Source: Paracoccaceae bacterium
GTDB taxonomy: Bacteria; Pseudomonadota; Alphaproteobacteria; Rhodobacterales; Rhodobacteraceae
Direction: 5' to 3'
DNA: 5,063 bases
NCBI GenBank assembly: GCA_007134405.1
Contig: SLKW01000483.1
Span: 1-5,063 of the forward strand
A program made the translations under genes and the position numbers. Position 1 is the stretch's first letter. Each line of letters starts with the position of its first letter. Below are positions 1 through 5,063 of the stretch, in pieces. The notes below the pieces were generated by a model that searched no databases, was not told where the DNA came from, and saw only the letters and a program-made list of their open reading frames with translations.

Positions 1-440
1 CCGCGCATTTCATCGATCATTTTCACCAGAACCAAGGCCTGCCGAAACGAGAACTCTCGGTCGAGGCGGAGGCGCAACTGCAGGCGACGTCCTGGCCCGG
101 AAACATACGCCAACTGCGCAACGTGATCGAACGCGCCCTGATTCTCGGAGAAGGGACCGGGCCTATTGAGGCGCGGGATCTGCAGGGCGAGAACGGCCAG
201 AGCGCCGAGGAGGGGCGCGTGGTTCTCTCGGGTGCGCTGGCGACGCTGCCCCTGCGCGAAGCACGTGAGCTTTTCGAGCGCGAGTACCTGATGACTCAGA
301 TCCACCGATTTGGGGGCAATATCTCACGTACAGCGACGTTCGTTGGTATGGAACGCTCGGCCTTACACCGTAAGCTGAAGTCGCTGGGAGTCGGTACCGG
401 CGCCTTGACCGGCGTCCGTGCTGAAAGCGAACAGGCCTGA
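1..440 (+). CDS. ntrX: Nitrogen assimilation/redox response regulator NtrX, C-terminal part (5' end outside window)
   Basis: This is the last 145 codons of an NtrC-family response regulator; the reading frame enters at base 3 and ends at TGA 438-440. The fragment begins inside the end of the AAA+ domain: SWPGNIRQLRN at about fragment residues 30-40 is the sensor II region of these ATPases, with the arginine of GNIR expected to contact nucleotide. A variable linker follows, then a Fis-type helix-turn-helix at about residues 99-130 (bases ~297-392) with the words FGGNISRTA and GMERSALHRKLKSLG, which I associate specifically with NtrX rather than NtrC. NtrX is the partner of the membrane kinase NtrY and acts in the cytoplasm on nitrogen, respiratory and envelope genes in alphaproteobacteria (family knowledge). 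The receiver domain and most of the ATPase domain cannot be checked here. The gene ends 9 bases before trkA, whose Shine-Dalgarno overlaps this stop codon, so the two are probably co-expressed. An ATG- or GTG-led small gene starting near base 123 is not needed: the frame is open to the window edge. Confidence 0.93.
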   Translation, partial: AHFIDHFHQNQGLPKRELSVEAEAQLQATSWPGNIRQLRNVIERALILGEGTGPIEARDLQGENGQSAEEGRVVLSGALATLPLREARELFEREYLMTQIHRFGGNISRTATFVGMERSALHRKLKSLGVGTGALTGVRAESEQA

Positions 441-449
441 GGCGCGACG

Positions 450-1826
450 ATGAAGGTAATCATTTGCGGTGCGGGGCAGGTCGGCTGGCAGATCGCCCGG
501 CAGTTAGCGGGCGAAGGTAACGATGTGGCGGTCGTAGACAACAATCCCGCTCTCGTACGCCGCGCAACCGATACGCTCGAGGTGCAGGGCGTGATCGGCT
601 TCGCCTCGCACCCCGACGTCCTGGAGGCAGCAGGCGCTCACGACGCGGACATGGTGATCGCGGCAACCTTTTCAGACGAGGTAAACATGGTCACCTGCCA
701 GGTGGCCCACTCGCTCTTCAATGTCACGCGTAAGATTGCCCGGTTGCGCAACCAGTCGTACCTCGACCCGCGTTACTCGGACTTGTTCCGCACTGAGCAT
801 GTGCCGATCGACGTGATCATCAATCCCGAGCGTGAAGTGTCGATGGCGGCCTTGCGACGGATTGGGGCCCCATCGACCTTCGATGTGCAGGAGTTCCTGG
901 AAGGCCGCGTGCGTCTTGCGGGGATCGTCTTGGCCGAGGATTGCCCGGTTCTGAACACGGCGCTGAAGCAACTGACCGAACTATTTTCGACCTTGCGTGC
1001 GATCGTTGTGGGCGTGCGCAGGGGCGGGCGTCTATTCGCACCCGAGCCCGAGGATCAGCTCTTTGTCGGTGACCAGGTTTATGTGGTGTCCGACACTCAG
1101 GACCTTGCGCGCACGCTTGAGATATTCGGCAAACCGCTTGCCCGGCAGGAGCGCATAGTGCTTATCGGGGCGGGTAATGTGGGATTGACGGTCGCGCGCG
1201 AACTCGAGAAACGCCCCGAGCGCGTTCGCGTGCGCGCGATAGAGCGAGACAGAGCCAATGCCGAGCGCGCTGCCGACGCGTTGGAGCGAACCATCGTCTT
1301 GAACGGCGACGGCATGGACAGCGAGATCCTCGCGGAAGCAGGCGTCGACCGGGCCGATGCTCTTCTGGCGGTAACCGATGACGACAAGATCAACCTTCTG
1401 GCTTCGGTGCGAGCGAAAGCGATGGGCTGCAAGATGGCAATTGCGCTCATCAACGACCCGTCGCTGGCTCCGCTCATGGAGCATCTTCGAATCGATGCCT
1501 ACATCAACCCACGCGCTACGACAGTATCGTCGATCCTGCGACATGTCCGGCATGGTCGCGTGCGCGCAATCTACGCAGTGGGCGATGGCGAAGCCGAAGT
1601 GATCGAGGCGCAGGTTCTGTCGACTTCATCTCTCGCCGGCCGTACCATCGGCGCGGCCGATTTCCCGGAAGGCGCGCTTGTCGGGGCGGTGCTCAAGGGC
1701 GGGGCGCTGGTGCGTCCGCGCGGGTCGACGCTGCTGGAGGCCGGAGACATCTTGGTTATTTTCGTGTTGAAAAAGGATGTCCCAGAAGTCGAGCGGCTGT
1801 TGCAGGTGGCCGTGGAGTACTTCTGA
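450..1826 (+). CDS. trkA: Trk potassium uptake system peripheral protein TrkA
   Basis: TrkA is the cytoplasmic, nucleotide-binding regulatory subunit that forms a ring under the TrkH pore and gates potassium entry. The 458-residue length matches the usual full-length, two-copy architecture. The first RCK-N (Rossmann) domain begins at residue 1, with G7-x-G9-x-x-G12 and an acidic residue after the second strand (D30). Its RCK-C domain covers roughly residues 140-225. A second RCK-N domain begins near residue 235, with G240-x-G242-x-x-G245 and E265 at the end of its second strand. The second RCK-C domain covers about residues 372-458. Both nucleotide sites therefore look intact; preference for NAD(H) or ATP/ADP cannot be decided from this alone. 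The ATG start is supported by GAGG at 439-442, 7 bases upstream and overlapping the ntrX stop. The stop is followed after one base by trkH, fitting obligate stoichiometric expression of the two subunits. No frameshift or truncation is seen. Confidence 0.96.
   Translation: MKVIICGAGQVGWQIARQLAGEGNDVAVVDNNPALVRRATDTLEVQGVIGFASHPDVLEAAGAHDADMVIAATFSDEVNMVTCQVAHSLFNVTRKIARLRNQSYLDPRYSDLFRTEHVPIDVIINPEREVSMAALRRIGAPSTFDVQEFLEGRVRLAGIVLAEDCPVLNTALKQLTELFSTLRAIVVGVRRGGRLFAPEPEDQLFVGDQVYVVSDTQDLARTLEIFGKPLARQERIVLIGAGNVGLTVARELEKRPERVRVRAIERDRANAERAADALERTIVLNGDGMDSEILAEAGVDRADALLAVTDDDKINLLASVRAKAMGCKMAIALINDPSLAPLMEHLRIDAYINPRATTVSSILRHVRHGRVRAIYAVGDGEAEVIEAQVLSTSSLAGRTIGAADFPEGALVGAVLKGGALVRPRGSTLLEAGDILVIFVLKKDVPEVERLLQVAVEYF
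1814..1817 (+). promoter_or_regulatory. Ribosome binding site deciding the trkH start
   Basis: GGAG lies 10 bases before ATG 1828, inside the last codons of trkA. It favours this ATG over the in-frame ATG at 1777, which would overlap trkA by 50 bases and add 17 polar and cysteine/tryptophan-containing residues with no resemblance to a TrkH N-terminus. The TGA of trkA (1824-1826) sits directly before the chosen ATG, which suits translational coupling. Confidence 0.6.
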
Positions 1827-1827
1827 A

Positions 1828-3327
1828 ATGCTTGCCCGCCTTCGTCGCACACCGGTCCCGGTGGTGATGCTAGGAGTGGTGGGGTTGGCGATGCTACTGC
1901 CCTCCGGTTATGCCTTCATCGACAGGCAGGCGGCTGTGGGGCGCGCGTTTCTTTATTCTGGCGTTGTGGTATTTCTGCTCGCTTTCTTGCTTGCGATCGC
2001 CCTGATGGCGGGGCAAGGGCGGCGGCGGATCAATGCTCTCCTGCCACTTTTCGCGATGACGTACCTGTTGCTGCCTGCTGCGATGGCGTTGCCGCTTGTC
2101 GAATCTGTCCCGGGCCTGCGTTTTCGAGATGCATGGTTCGAGATGGTCTCCTCCTTCACAACAACCGGCGCCTCGGTGCTGGATTCCCCGCACCTTGTCC
2201 CGCAGGCCGTACATCTATGGCGCGGGCTGGTGGCGTGGCTCGGCGGGCTTTTCATACTAGTCGCAGTCATGGCGTTGCTGACACCGCTCGGTCTTGGCGG
2301 GTTCGAGGTGATACGTGAGAAAGCCCAGGTTCCGCTGATGCGTGCAGATGCGGGCGACGATGTTTCCGTGCGCTTGCGTCAGCAGCTCGAGTTGGTCCTG
2401 CCGCCCTATCTTGCGGCGACCGCGCTCATATGGGCGATGCTCACTGCCTTTGGAGTCCCCGGTTTCGATGCGCTGATGAAGGCGATGGCCGCGCTGTCGA
2501 CTTCGGGCGTTCTGGCGCAGACAGGGATGGGCGCCATCGGGCTTGCCGCCGAAATCGTGTTGTTCGTTGCCCTTCTTCCGGCGCTTAGCCTGCGTTTGCG
2601 TCCCGGTCCACGTGGTTTCGAAGGAATTTCCCCGCAGCGCGACCCAGAACTGCTCGCTGCTACTGCAATTATTGCGGCCGTTATCCTGATCGTGGTCTTG
2701 CGCCATGTTTTTGCCGGTGCCGATCAGCCCGAGGAAGAGGCCTTTCCGGCACTCGGTCGGGTGATCTGGGGCACTGCTTTCAACGGACTTTCCTTCCTTA
2801 CAACCGCGGGCCTGATCAGCGAAGACTGGGTGACCATGCGCGCCTGGTCCGGTTTGACGCCGCCGGGGTTGCTCTTGATGGGGTTGGCGCTTCTCGGTGG
2901 TGGGGTGGCGACCACTGCGGGTGGGGTGAAGCTCTTGCGGGTGTACGCGATGTCCCGGATGGGGCGGGTGGAACTTGAACGGCTGATCTATCCGTCGCTG
3001 GTCATCGGGGGCGGCGAACGCTCGCGGCTTGTGGCGGGCCGGGGGGCACGTGCGGCGTGGCTTCTAGCGATGGTCTTTGCACTTGTTGGAGTGACTTTGG
3101 TCGCGCTTCTGATGGTCCTCGGACTGCGATTTGAGACAGCGCTCATATTCGGGATCGCGTCGTTGACGACAACCGGACCGCTCGTGCAAGTTGCGGGCGA
3201 GGCGCCACTTCTGTGGAGCAGTCTTGGCGATTCTGCTCGCGTGGTGCTGGCTCTTGCAATGATTCTCGGCCGGCTTGAGATCCTGGTCCTGCTGGCGCTG
3301 GTGATGGCGCGACTGGATTGGAACTGA
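1828..3327 (+). CDS. trkH: Trk potassium uptake system membrane subunit TrkH
   Basis: This is the inner-membrane potassium-translocating subunit, 499 residues from ATG 1828, close to the usual TrkH size of about 480-500. The hydrophobic profile fits two N-terminal helices followed by four membrane-pore-membrane repeats. All four pore loops can be found, each with its filter glycine: TTTGAS (G114), STSGV (G227), TTAGL (G328) and TTTGP (G450). After the third filter comes the glycine-rich intramembrane segment GGGVATTAGGVK at 357-368, the flexible gate of this family. The last helix carries ILGRLEI with R482, matching the conserved pore-facing arginine known from TrkH structures. Filters 2 and 4 differ from the E. 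coli wording as I remember it but resemble other alphaproteobacterial TrkH proteins, so selectivity for K+ is expected rather than shown. The partner TrkA is encoded immediately upstream with a one-base gap. No signal peptide is needed, as the first helix (about 11-30) serves as the membrane anchor. The gene is intact. Confidence 0.95.
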   Translation: MLARLRRTPVPVVMLGVVGLAMLLPSGYAFIDRQAAVGRAFLYSGVVVFLLAFLLAIALMAGQGRRRINALLPLFAMTYLLLPAAMALPLVESVPGLRFRDAWFEMVSSFTTTGASVLDSPHLVPQAVHLWRGLVAWLGGLFILVAVMALLTPLGLGGFEVIREKAQVPLMRADAGDDVSVRLRQQLELVLPPYLAATALIWAMLTAFGVPGFDALMKAMAALSTSGVLAQTGMGAIGLAAEIVLFVALLPALSLRLRPGPRGFEGISPQRDPELLAATAIIAAVILIVVLRHVFAGADQPEEEAFPALGRVIWGTAFNGLSFLTTAGLISEDWVTMRAWSGLTPPGLLLMGLALLGGGVATTAGGVKLLRVYAMSRMGRVELERLIYPSLVIGGGERSRLVAGRGARAAWLLAMVFALVGVTLVALLMVLGLRFETALIFGIASLTTTGPLVQVAGEAPLLWSSLGDSARVVLALAMILGRLEILVLLALVMARLDWN

Positions 3328-3340
3328 CACAACCTTGGGT

Positions 3341-3369
3341 TTGAGAAGGCTGTAGCCGTGCCGTAGACT
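3341..3369 (+). promoter_or_regulatory. Candidate sigma70-type promoter for hfq-hflX
   Basis: TTGAGA (3341-3346, five of six matches to TTGACA) and TAGACT (3364-3369, four of six to TATAAT) are separated by exactly 17 bases. The site begins 13 bases after the trkH stop. A start point near 3376 would give hfq a leader of about 110 bases. It was found by eye only; random matches of this quality are not rare. Confidence 0.4.
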
Positions 3370-3389
3370 CTCTGCGGCGGGATTTTGGG

Positions 3390-3419
3390 CTGGAAAGATG
3401 TCGCAAGGCGCTCCATAAT
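3390..3419 (+). promoter_or_regulatory. Candidate second hfq promoter, heat-shock sigma (RpoH)-like
   Basis: CTGGAAA at 3390-3396 resembles the sigma32 -35 box CTTGAAA (six of seven). CTCCATAAT at 3411-3419 resembles a -10 box of the CCCCAT type, with 14 bases between, inside the usual range. Read as sigma70 the same bases give TGGAAA, 17 bases, CATAAT (four and five of six). A start near 3426 would give a leader of about 60 bases. E. coli hfq is known to have a sigma32 promoter, which makes the heat-shock reading plausible, but this is inference from short matches. Confidence 0.35.
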
Positions 3420-3436
3420 CCTCGGCGGGAGGAACG

Positions 3437-3460
3437 CTGCGTCGGCGCGATTGGACGCAG
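3437..3460 (+). repeat. Perfect 7-bp inverted repeat (stem-loop) in the hfq leader
   Basis: CTGCGTC (3437-3443) and GACGCAG (3454-3460) are exact reverse complements around a 10-base loop. The structure ends 25 bases before the hfq ATG and lies downstream of both candidate promoters, so it would form in the 5' untranslated RNA. It is not followed by a T run, so it is unlikely to be an intrinsic terminator of trkH. It may stabilise the leader or present the A-rich tract after it in single-stranded form. Confidence 0.5.
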
Positions 3461-3472
3461 GCCACGAAAAAC

Positions 3473-3477
3473 AAAGG
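3473..3477 (+). promoter_or_regulatory. Ribosome binding site of hfq
   Basis: AAAGG lies 8 bases before ATG 3486 and 5 bases before the overlapping in-frame GTG 3483. The spacing and the usual MA- start of Hfq favour ATG 3486. Confidence 0.55.
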
Positions 3478-3485
3478 CAAAAGTG

Positions 3486-3719
3486 ATGGCCAACGAAAAA
3501 CAGAATCTCCAGGATGCATTTCTTAATCACGTTCGCAAGAACAAGGTTCCGGTCACGATCTTTCTAATCAACGGGGTTAAGCTATTGGGCGTAATAACGT
3601 GGTTCGACAATTTCTGCGTGCTGCTGCGCCGTGAGGGGCAGAGCCAGTTGGTCTACAAGCATGCGATCTCCACTGTCATGCCCGGCCAACCGATCAACCT
3701 TTATACCGGCGAAGATTGA
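3486..3719 (+). CDS. hfq: RNA chaperone Hfq
   Basis: Hfq is a hexameric Sm-like RNA-binding protein that pairs small RNAs with target mRNAs and affects mRNA stability and translation in the cytoplasm. The 77-residue product has the family's N-terminal helix ([14 protein letters not shown], with the proximal-face Q9 matching E. coli Q8), the Sm1 region with FLINGVKL and WFDNF (D41), and the Sm2 signature YKHAIS at 57-62, whose K58 and H59 line the proximal U-binding pore. The rim carries R48-R49. The C-terminus is very short, ending soon after the Sm core, as is usual in alphaproteobacteria. One oddity: residue 34 is Leu (codon TTG) in K-L-L-G, where most relatives I recall have Gln (K-L-Q-G; E. 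coli Q33, on the distal A-rich RNA face). ATG 3486 is chosen over GTG 3483 from RBS spacing and similarity of the start to other Hfq proteins. hflX follows after 18 bases, the common hfq-hflX pairing. Expression probably comes from a leader promoter plus read-through from trkH. Confidence 0.97.
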   Translation: MANEKQNLQDAFLNHVRKNKVPVTIFLINGVKLLGVITWFDNFCVLLRREGQSQLVYKHAISTVMPGQPINLYTGED

Positions 3720-3722
3720 GCC

Positions 3723-3740
3723 GGCGCGGTTGGCGCGGTG
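3723..3740 (+). repeat. Near-perfect 9-base tandem repeat across the hflX start codon
   Basis: GGCGCGGTT (3723-3731) is followed directly by GGCGCGGTG (3732-3740), identical at eight of nine positions. The second copy ends in the proposed GTG start of hflX, while the first copy has GTT at the equivalent place. The repeat fills most of the hfq-hflX gap and leaves no classical AGGAG ribosome binding site, which suggests hflX translation depends on coupling to hfq. Confidence 0.55.
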
Positions 3741-5063
3741 GTGATCGAGCACTCCGATTCTGGCGATGGCAGAGCGCTACGTGCGCTCGTTGTTCATCCT
3801 GAGATTCGGACCGAGCCCGCCCGACGCACGCCTGAGGCGGCTCTGGCCGAGGCGATGGCGCTGGCCGAGGCGCTTCCCGGAGTCAACTTGGTGGGCGGCG
3901 AGATCGTGCGCCTTCCACGTGCCCATCCCGGCAAACTGTTCGGGTCCGGCAAGCTTGAAGAACTGAAAGCTCGAATCCAGGCGGAAGAGATTGAGCTTGT
4001 GCTGATCGACGGGCCGGTAAGCCCGGTCCAGCAGCGCAATCTAGAGCGAGACTGGAAAGTTAAGCTGCTTGATCGAACTGGTCTGATACTCGAGATCTTT
4101 GCAGATCGGGCGCGCACGCGCGAAGGGGTGCTTCAGGTCGAATTGGCGGCGCTCAGCTACCAGCGGACACGACTGGTGCGCGCCTGGACGCATCTGGAAC
4201 GCCAGCGCGGCGGGCTCGGCTTTGTTGGCGGACCTGGCGAGACTCAGATCGAGGCCGACCGCCGTGCCATCGATACCCAGATGGTGCGCTTGCGCCGGCA
4301 ACTTGAAAAGGTCGCCAAGACGCGTGAATTGCACCGCGAGGCGCGGCGGCGGGTGCCCTATCCGATCGTGGCCTTGGTCGGCTACACCAATGCCGGAAAG
4401 TCCACACTGTTCAACCGCATGACTGGGGCCGAGGTGATGGCCAAGGACATGCTTTTCGCTTCGCTTGATCCAACGATGCGAGCAGTTCAATTGCCGGGAG
4501 GACTTCAGGTCATCCTCTCGGATACCGTCGGCTTCATCTCTGACTTGCCCACCCAACTAGTGGCTGCCTTTCGCGCGACGCTCGAAGAGGTTCTCGAGGC
4601 CGACCTGATCGTCCATGTCCGCGACATCTCTCACCCCGAAAGCGAGACGCAGGCCGAAGATGTCGAATCGATATTGGATGAACTCGGCGTCGCAAATGCC
4701 ACACCTCGGATTGAGGTTTGGAACAAGGCTGATTTGCTGGGATCCGATGATCCGCGCCTGACTGTCGCGGCCCGCACGCCCGGCGTGTTTCCGGCCTCGG
4801 CGCTTACCGGTCAGGGGTTGGAGGAGGTCTTTGCGGCGATCACAGAGACGCTCGACGGCGCGCGCACCATTGCCTCGATGGATCTTCCCTATTCAGAGGG
4901 GCGCGCGCGTGCGTGGCTCCATGAACAAGGGGTCGTTCTGTCCGAAGACCCCGGAGAGGCGGCGATGCATCTGACCGTCAATTGGACCGCAACACAACGA
5001 CGGCGGTTCGAGGCGTTGCTGTCGGAACCGGCCGTGAAGTCGGACGACCCTCAGTCGTCCTGA
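3738..5063 (+). CDS. hflX: Ribosome-associated GTPase HflX
   Basis: HflX is a cytoplasmic GTPase of the OBG-HflX group that binds 50S subunits and splits stalled ribosomes under stress (family knowledge). The complete 441-residue protein has the N-terminal HflX domain (about 15-165) with KLFGSGKLEEL, a conserved D91-G-P, DRTGLIL, and the glycine-rich GGLGFVGGPGETQ at about 158-170 that ends this domain. A charged helical hairpin follows at about 172-206. The GTPase domain has all motifs: G1 GYTNAGKS (215-222), G2 around SLDPT (242-246), G3 DTVGF (262-266), G4 NKAD (329-332) and G5 SAL (354-356). G2 reads ASLDPT where ATLDPT is more usual, a mild change that keeps T246. The C-terminal domain is present to about residue 428. 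The start is uncertain: GTG 3738 and GTG 3741 are adjacent and neither has a strong ribosome binding site; the frame cannot extend past the hfq stop region. The gene is probably translated from the hfq transcript. Its stop codon is the last codon of the window, so neighbours such as hflK/hflC or mazG cannot be assessed. Confidence 0.96.
   Translation: MVIEHSDSGDGRALRALVVHPEIRTEPARRTPEAALAEAMALAEALPGVNLVGGEIVRLPRAHPGKLFGSGKLEELKARIQAEEIELVLIDGPVSPVQQRNLERDWKVKLLDRTGLILEIFADRARTREGVLQVELAALSYQRTRLVRAWTHLERQRGGLGFVGGPGETQIEADRRAIDTQMVRLRRQLEKVAKTRELHREARRRVPYPIVALVGYTNAGKSTLFNRMTGAEVMAKDMLFASLDPTMRAVQLPGGLQVILSDTVGFISDLPTQLVAAFRATLEEVLEADLIVHVRDISHPESETQAEDVESILDELGVANATPRIEVWNKADLLGSDDPRLTVAARTPGVFPASALTGQGLEEVFAAITETLDGARTIASMDLPYSEGRARAWLHEQGVVLSEDPGEAAMHLTVNWTATQRRRFEALLSEPAVKSDDPQSS
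5042..5060 (+). terminator. Possible terminator stem formed by the last codons of hflX
   Basis: GGACGAC (5042-5048) and GTCGTCC (5054-5060) pair perfectly over 7 bp around the loop CCTCA, and the stem ends immediately before the TGA stop. The strength and position suit an intrinsic terminator that starts inside the coding region, but the expected T run would lie beyond the window, so this stays a candidate. Confidence 0.35.

Noticed and set aside
397..413. Direct repeat ACCGGCG twice near the end of ntrX
   Set aside because: It is a short GC-rich coincidence within coding sequence, with no mobile-element or attachment-site context.
1032..1553. Open frame of 173 codons on the - strand inside trkA
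   Set aside because: It is fully nested in an intact trkA with two recognisable RCK modules, and has low-complexity Arg/His/Ser-rich content and no credible ribosome binding site.
1777..1827. Upstream ATG start for trkH overlapping trkA
   Set aside because: The 17 added residues do not look like a TrkH N-terminus, and ATG 1828 has GGAG at suitable distance directly after the trkA stop.
3420..3432. Short hairpin CCTC-loop-GAGG as a trkH terminator
   Set aside because: The stem is only 4 bp with no following T run, about 90 bases after the trkH stop; the GGAGG is also too far from the hfq start to act as its ribosome binding site.
2988..3530. Long open frame on the - strand (about 180 codons) covering the end of trkH, the hfq leader and the start of hfq
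   Set aside because: It runs antisense to well-supported genes, its translation is rich in Arg, Ser and Pro as expected for a shadow of GC-rich coding sequence, and it matches no family I recognise.
4041..4556. Open frame of 171 codons on the - strand inside hflX
   Set aside because: It lies opposite the conserved HflX N-terminal and GTPase motifs; codon-bias shadowing explains it.
1..5063. Mobile element, defence system, CRISPR array or tRNA
   Set aside because: No transposase or recombinase, terminal repeats, spaced repeats or cloverleaf were seen; nearly all of the window is accounted for by five housekeeping or regulatory genes.

Overview
The window reads as a compact chromosomal block from an alphaproteobacterium, most likely of the order Rhodobacterales. 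All genes are on the + strand. The placement rests on three things judged by eye and from memory of family sequences: the order ntrX-trkA-trkH-hfq-hflX; the wording of Hfq (the [11 protein letters not shown] and YKHAIST blocks with a very short C-terminus); and a moderately GC-rich composition with codon use typical of that group. No database search was possible.

Layout: bases 1-440 hold the C-terminal part of the response regulator NtrX, whose start lies outside the window. Bases 450-1826 encode TrkA and bases 1828-3327 encode TrkH, the cytoplasmic gating ring and the membrane pore of a Trk potassium uptake system. The gaps are 9 bases (ntrX/trkA) and 1 base (trkA/trkH), so these genes look co-transcribed and probably translationally coupled. 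Bases 3328-3485 are the only real intergenic space. It holds two candidate promoters (one sigma70-like, one resembling the heat-shock sigma32 type), a perfect 7-bp stem-loop and an A-rich tract leading into the ribosome binding site of hfq. Bases 3486-3719 encode the RNA chaperone Hfq. After 18 bases comes hflX (3738-5063), a complete ribosome-associated GTPase gene whose stop codon is the last codon of the window. The last coding bases of hflX form a perfect 7-bp GC-rich hairpin that might be the base of a terminator.

The genes fall into two functional pairs joined in one cluster: envelope/nitrogen-redox signalling (NtrX) with potassium homeostasis (TrkA/TrkH), then post-transcriptional control (Hfq) with ribosome rescue under stress (HflX). 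The hfq leader probably gives hfq-hflX its own stress-responsive expression in addition to read-through from upstream.

I do not see a previously undescribed system, mobile element, CRISPR array, tRNA or rRNA. The points most worth a second look are small: an apparent Gln-to-Leu change on the distal RNA-binding face of Hfq, and the regulatory content of the hfq leader.
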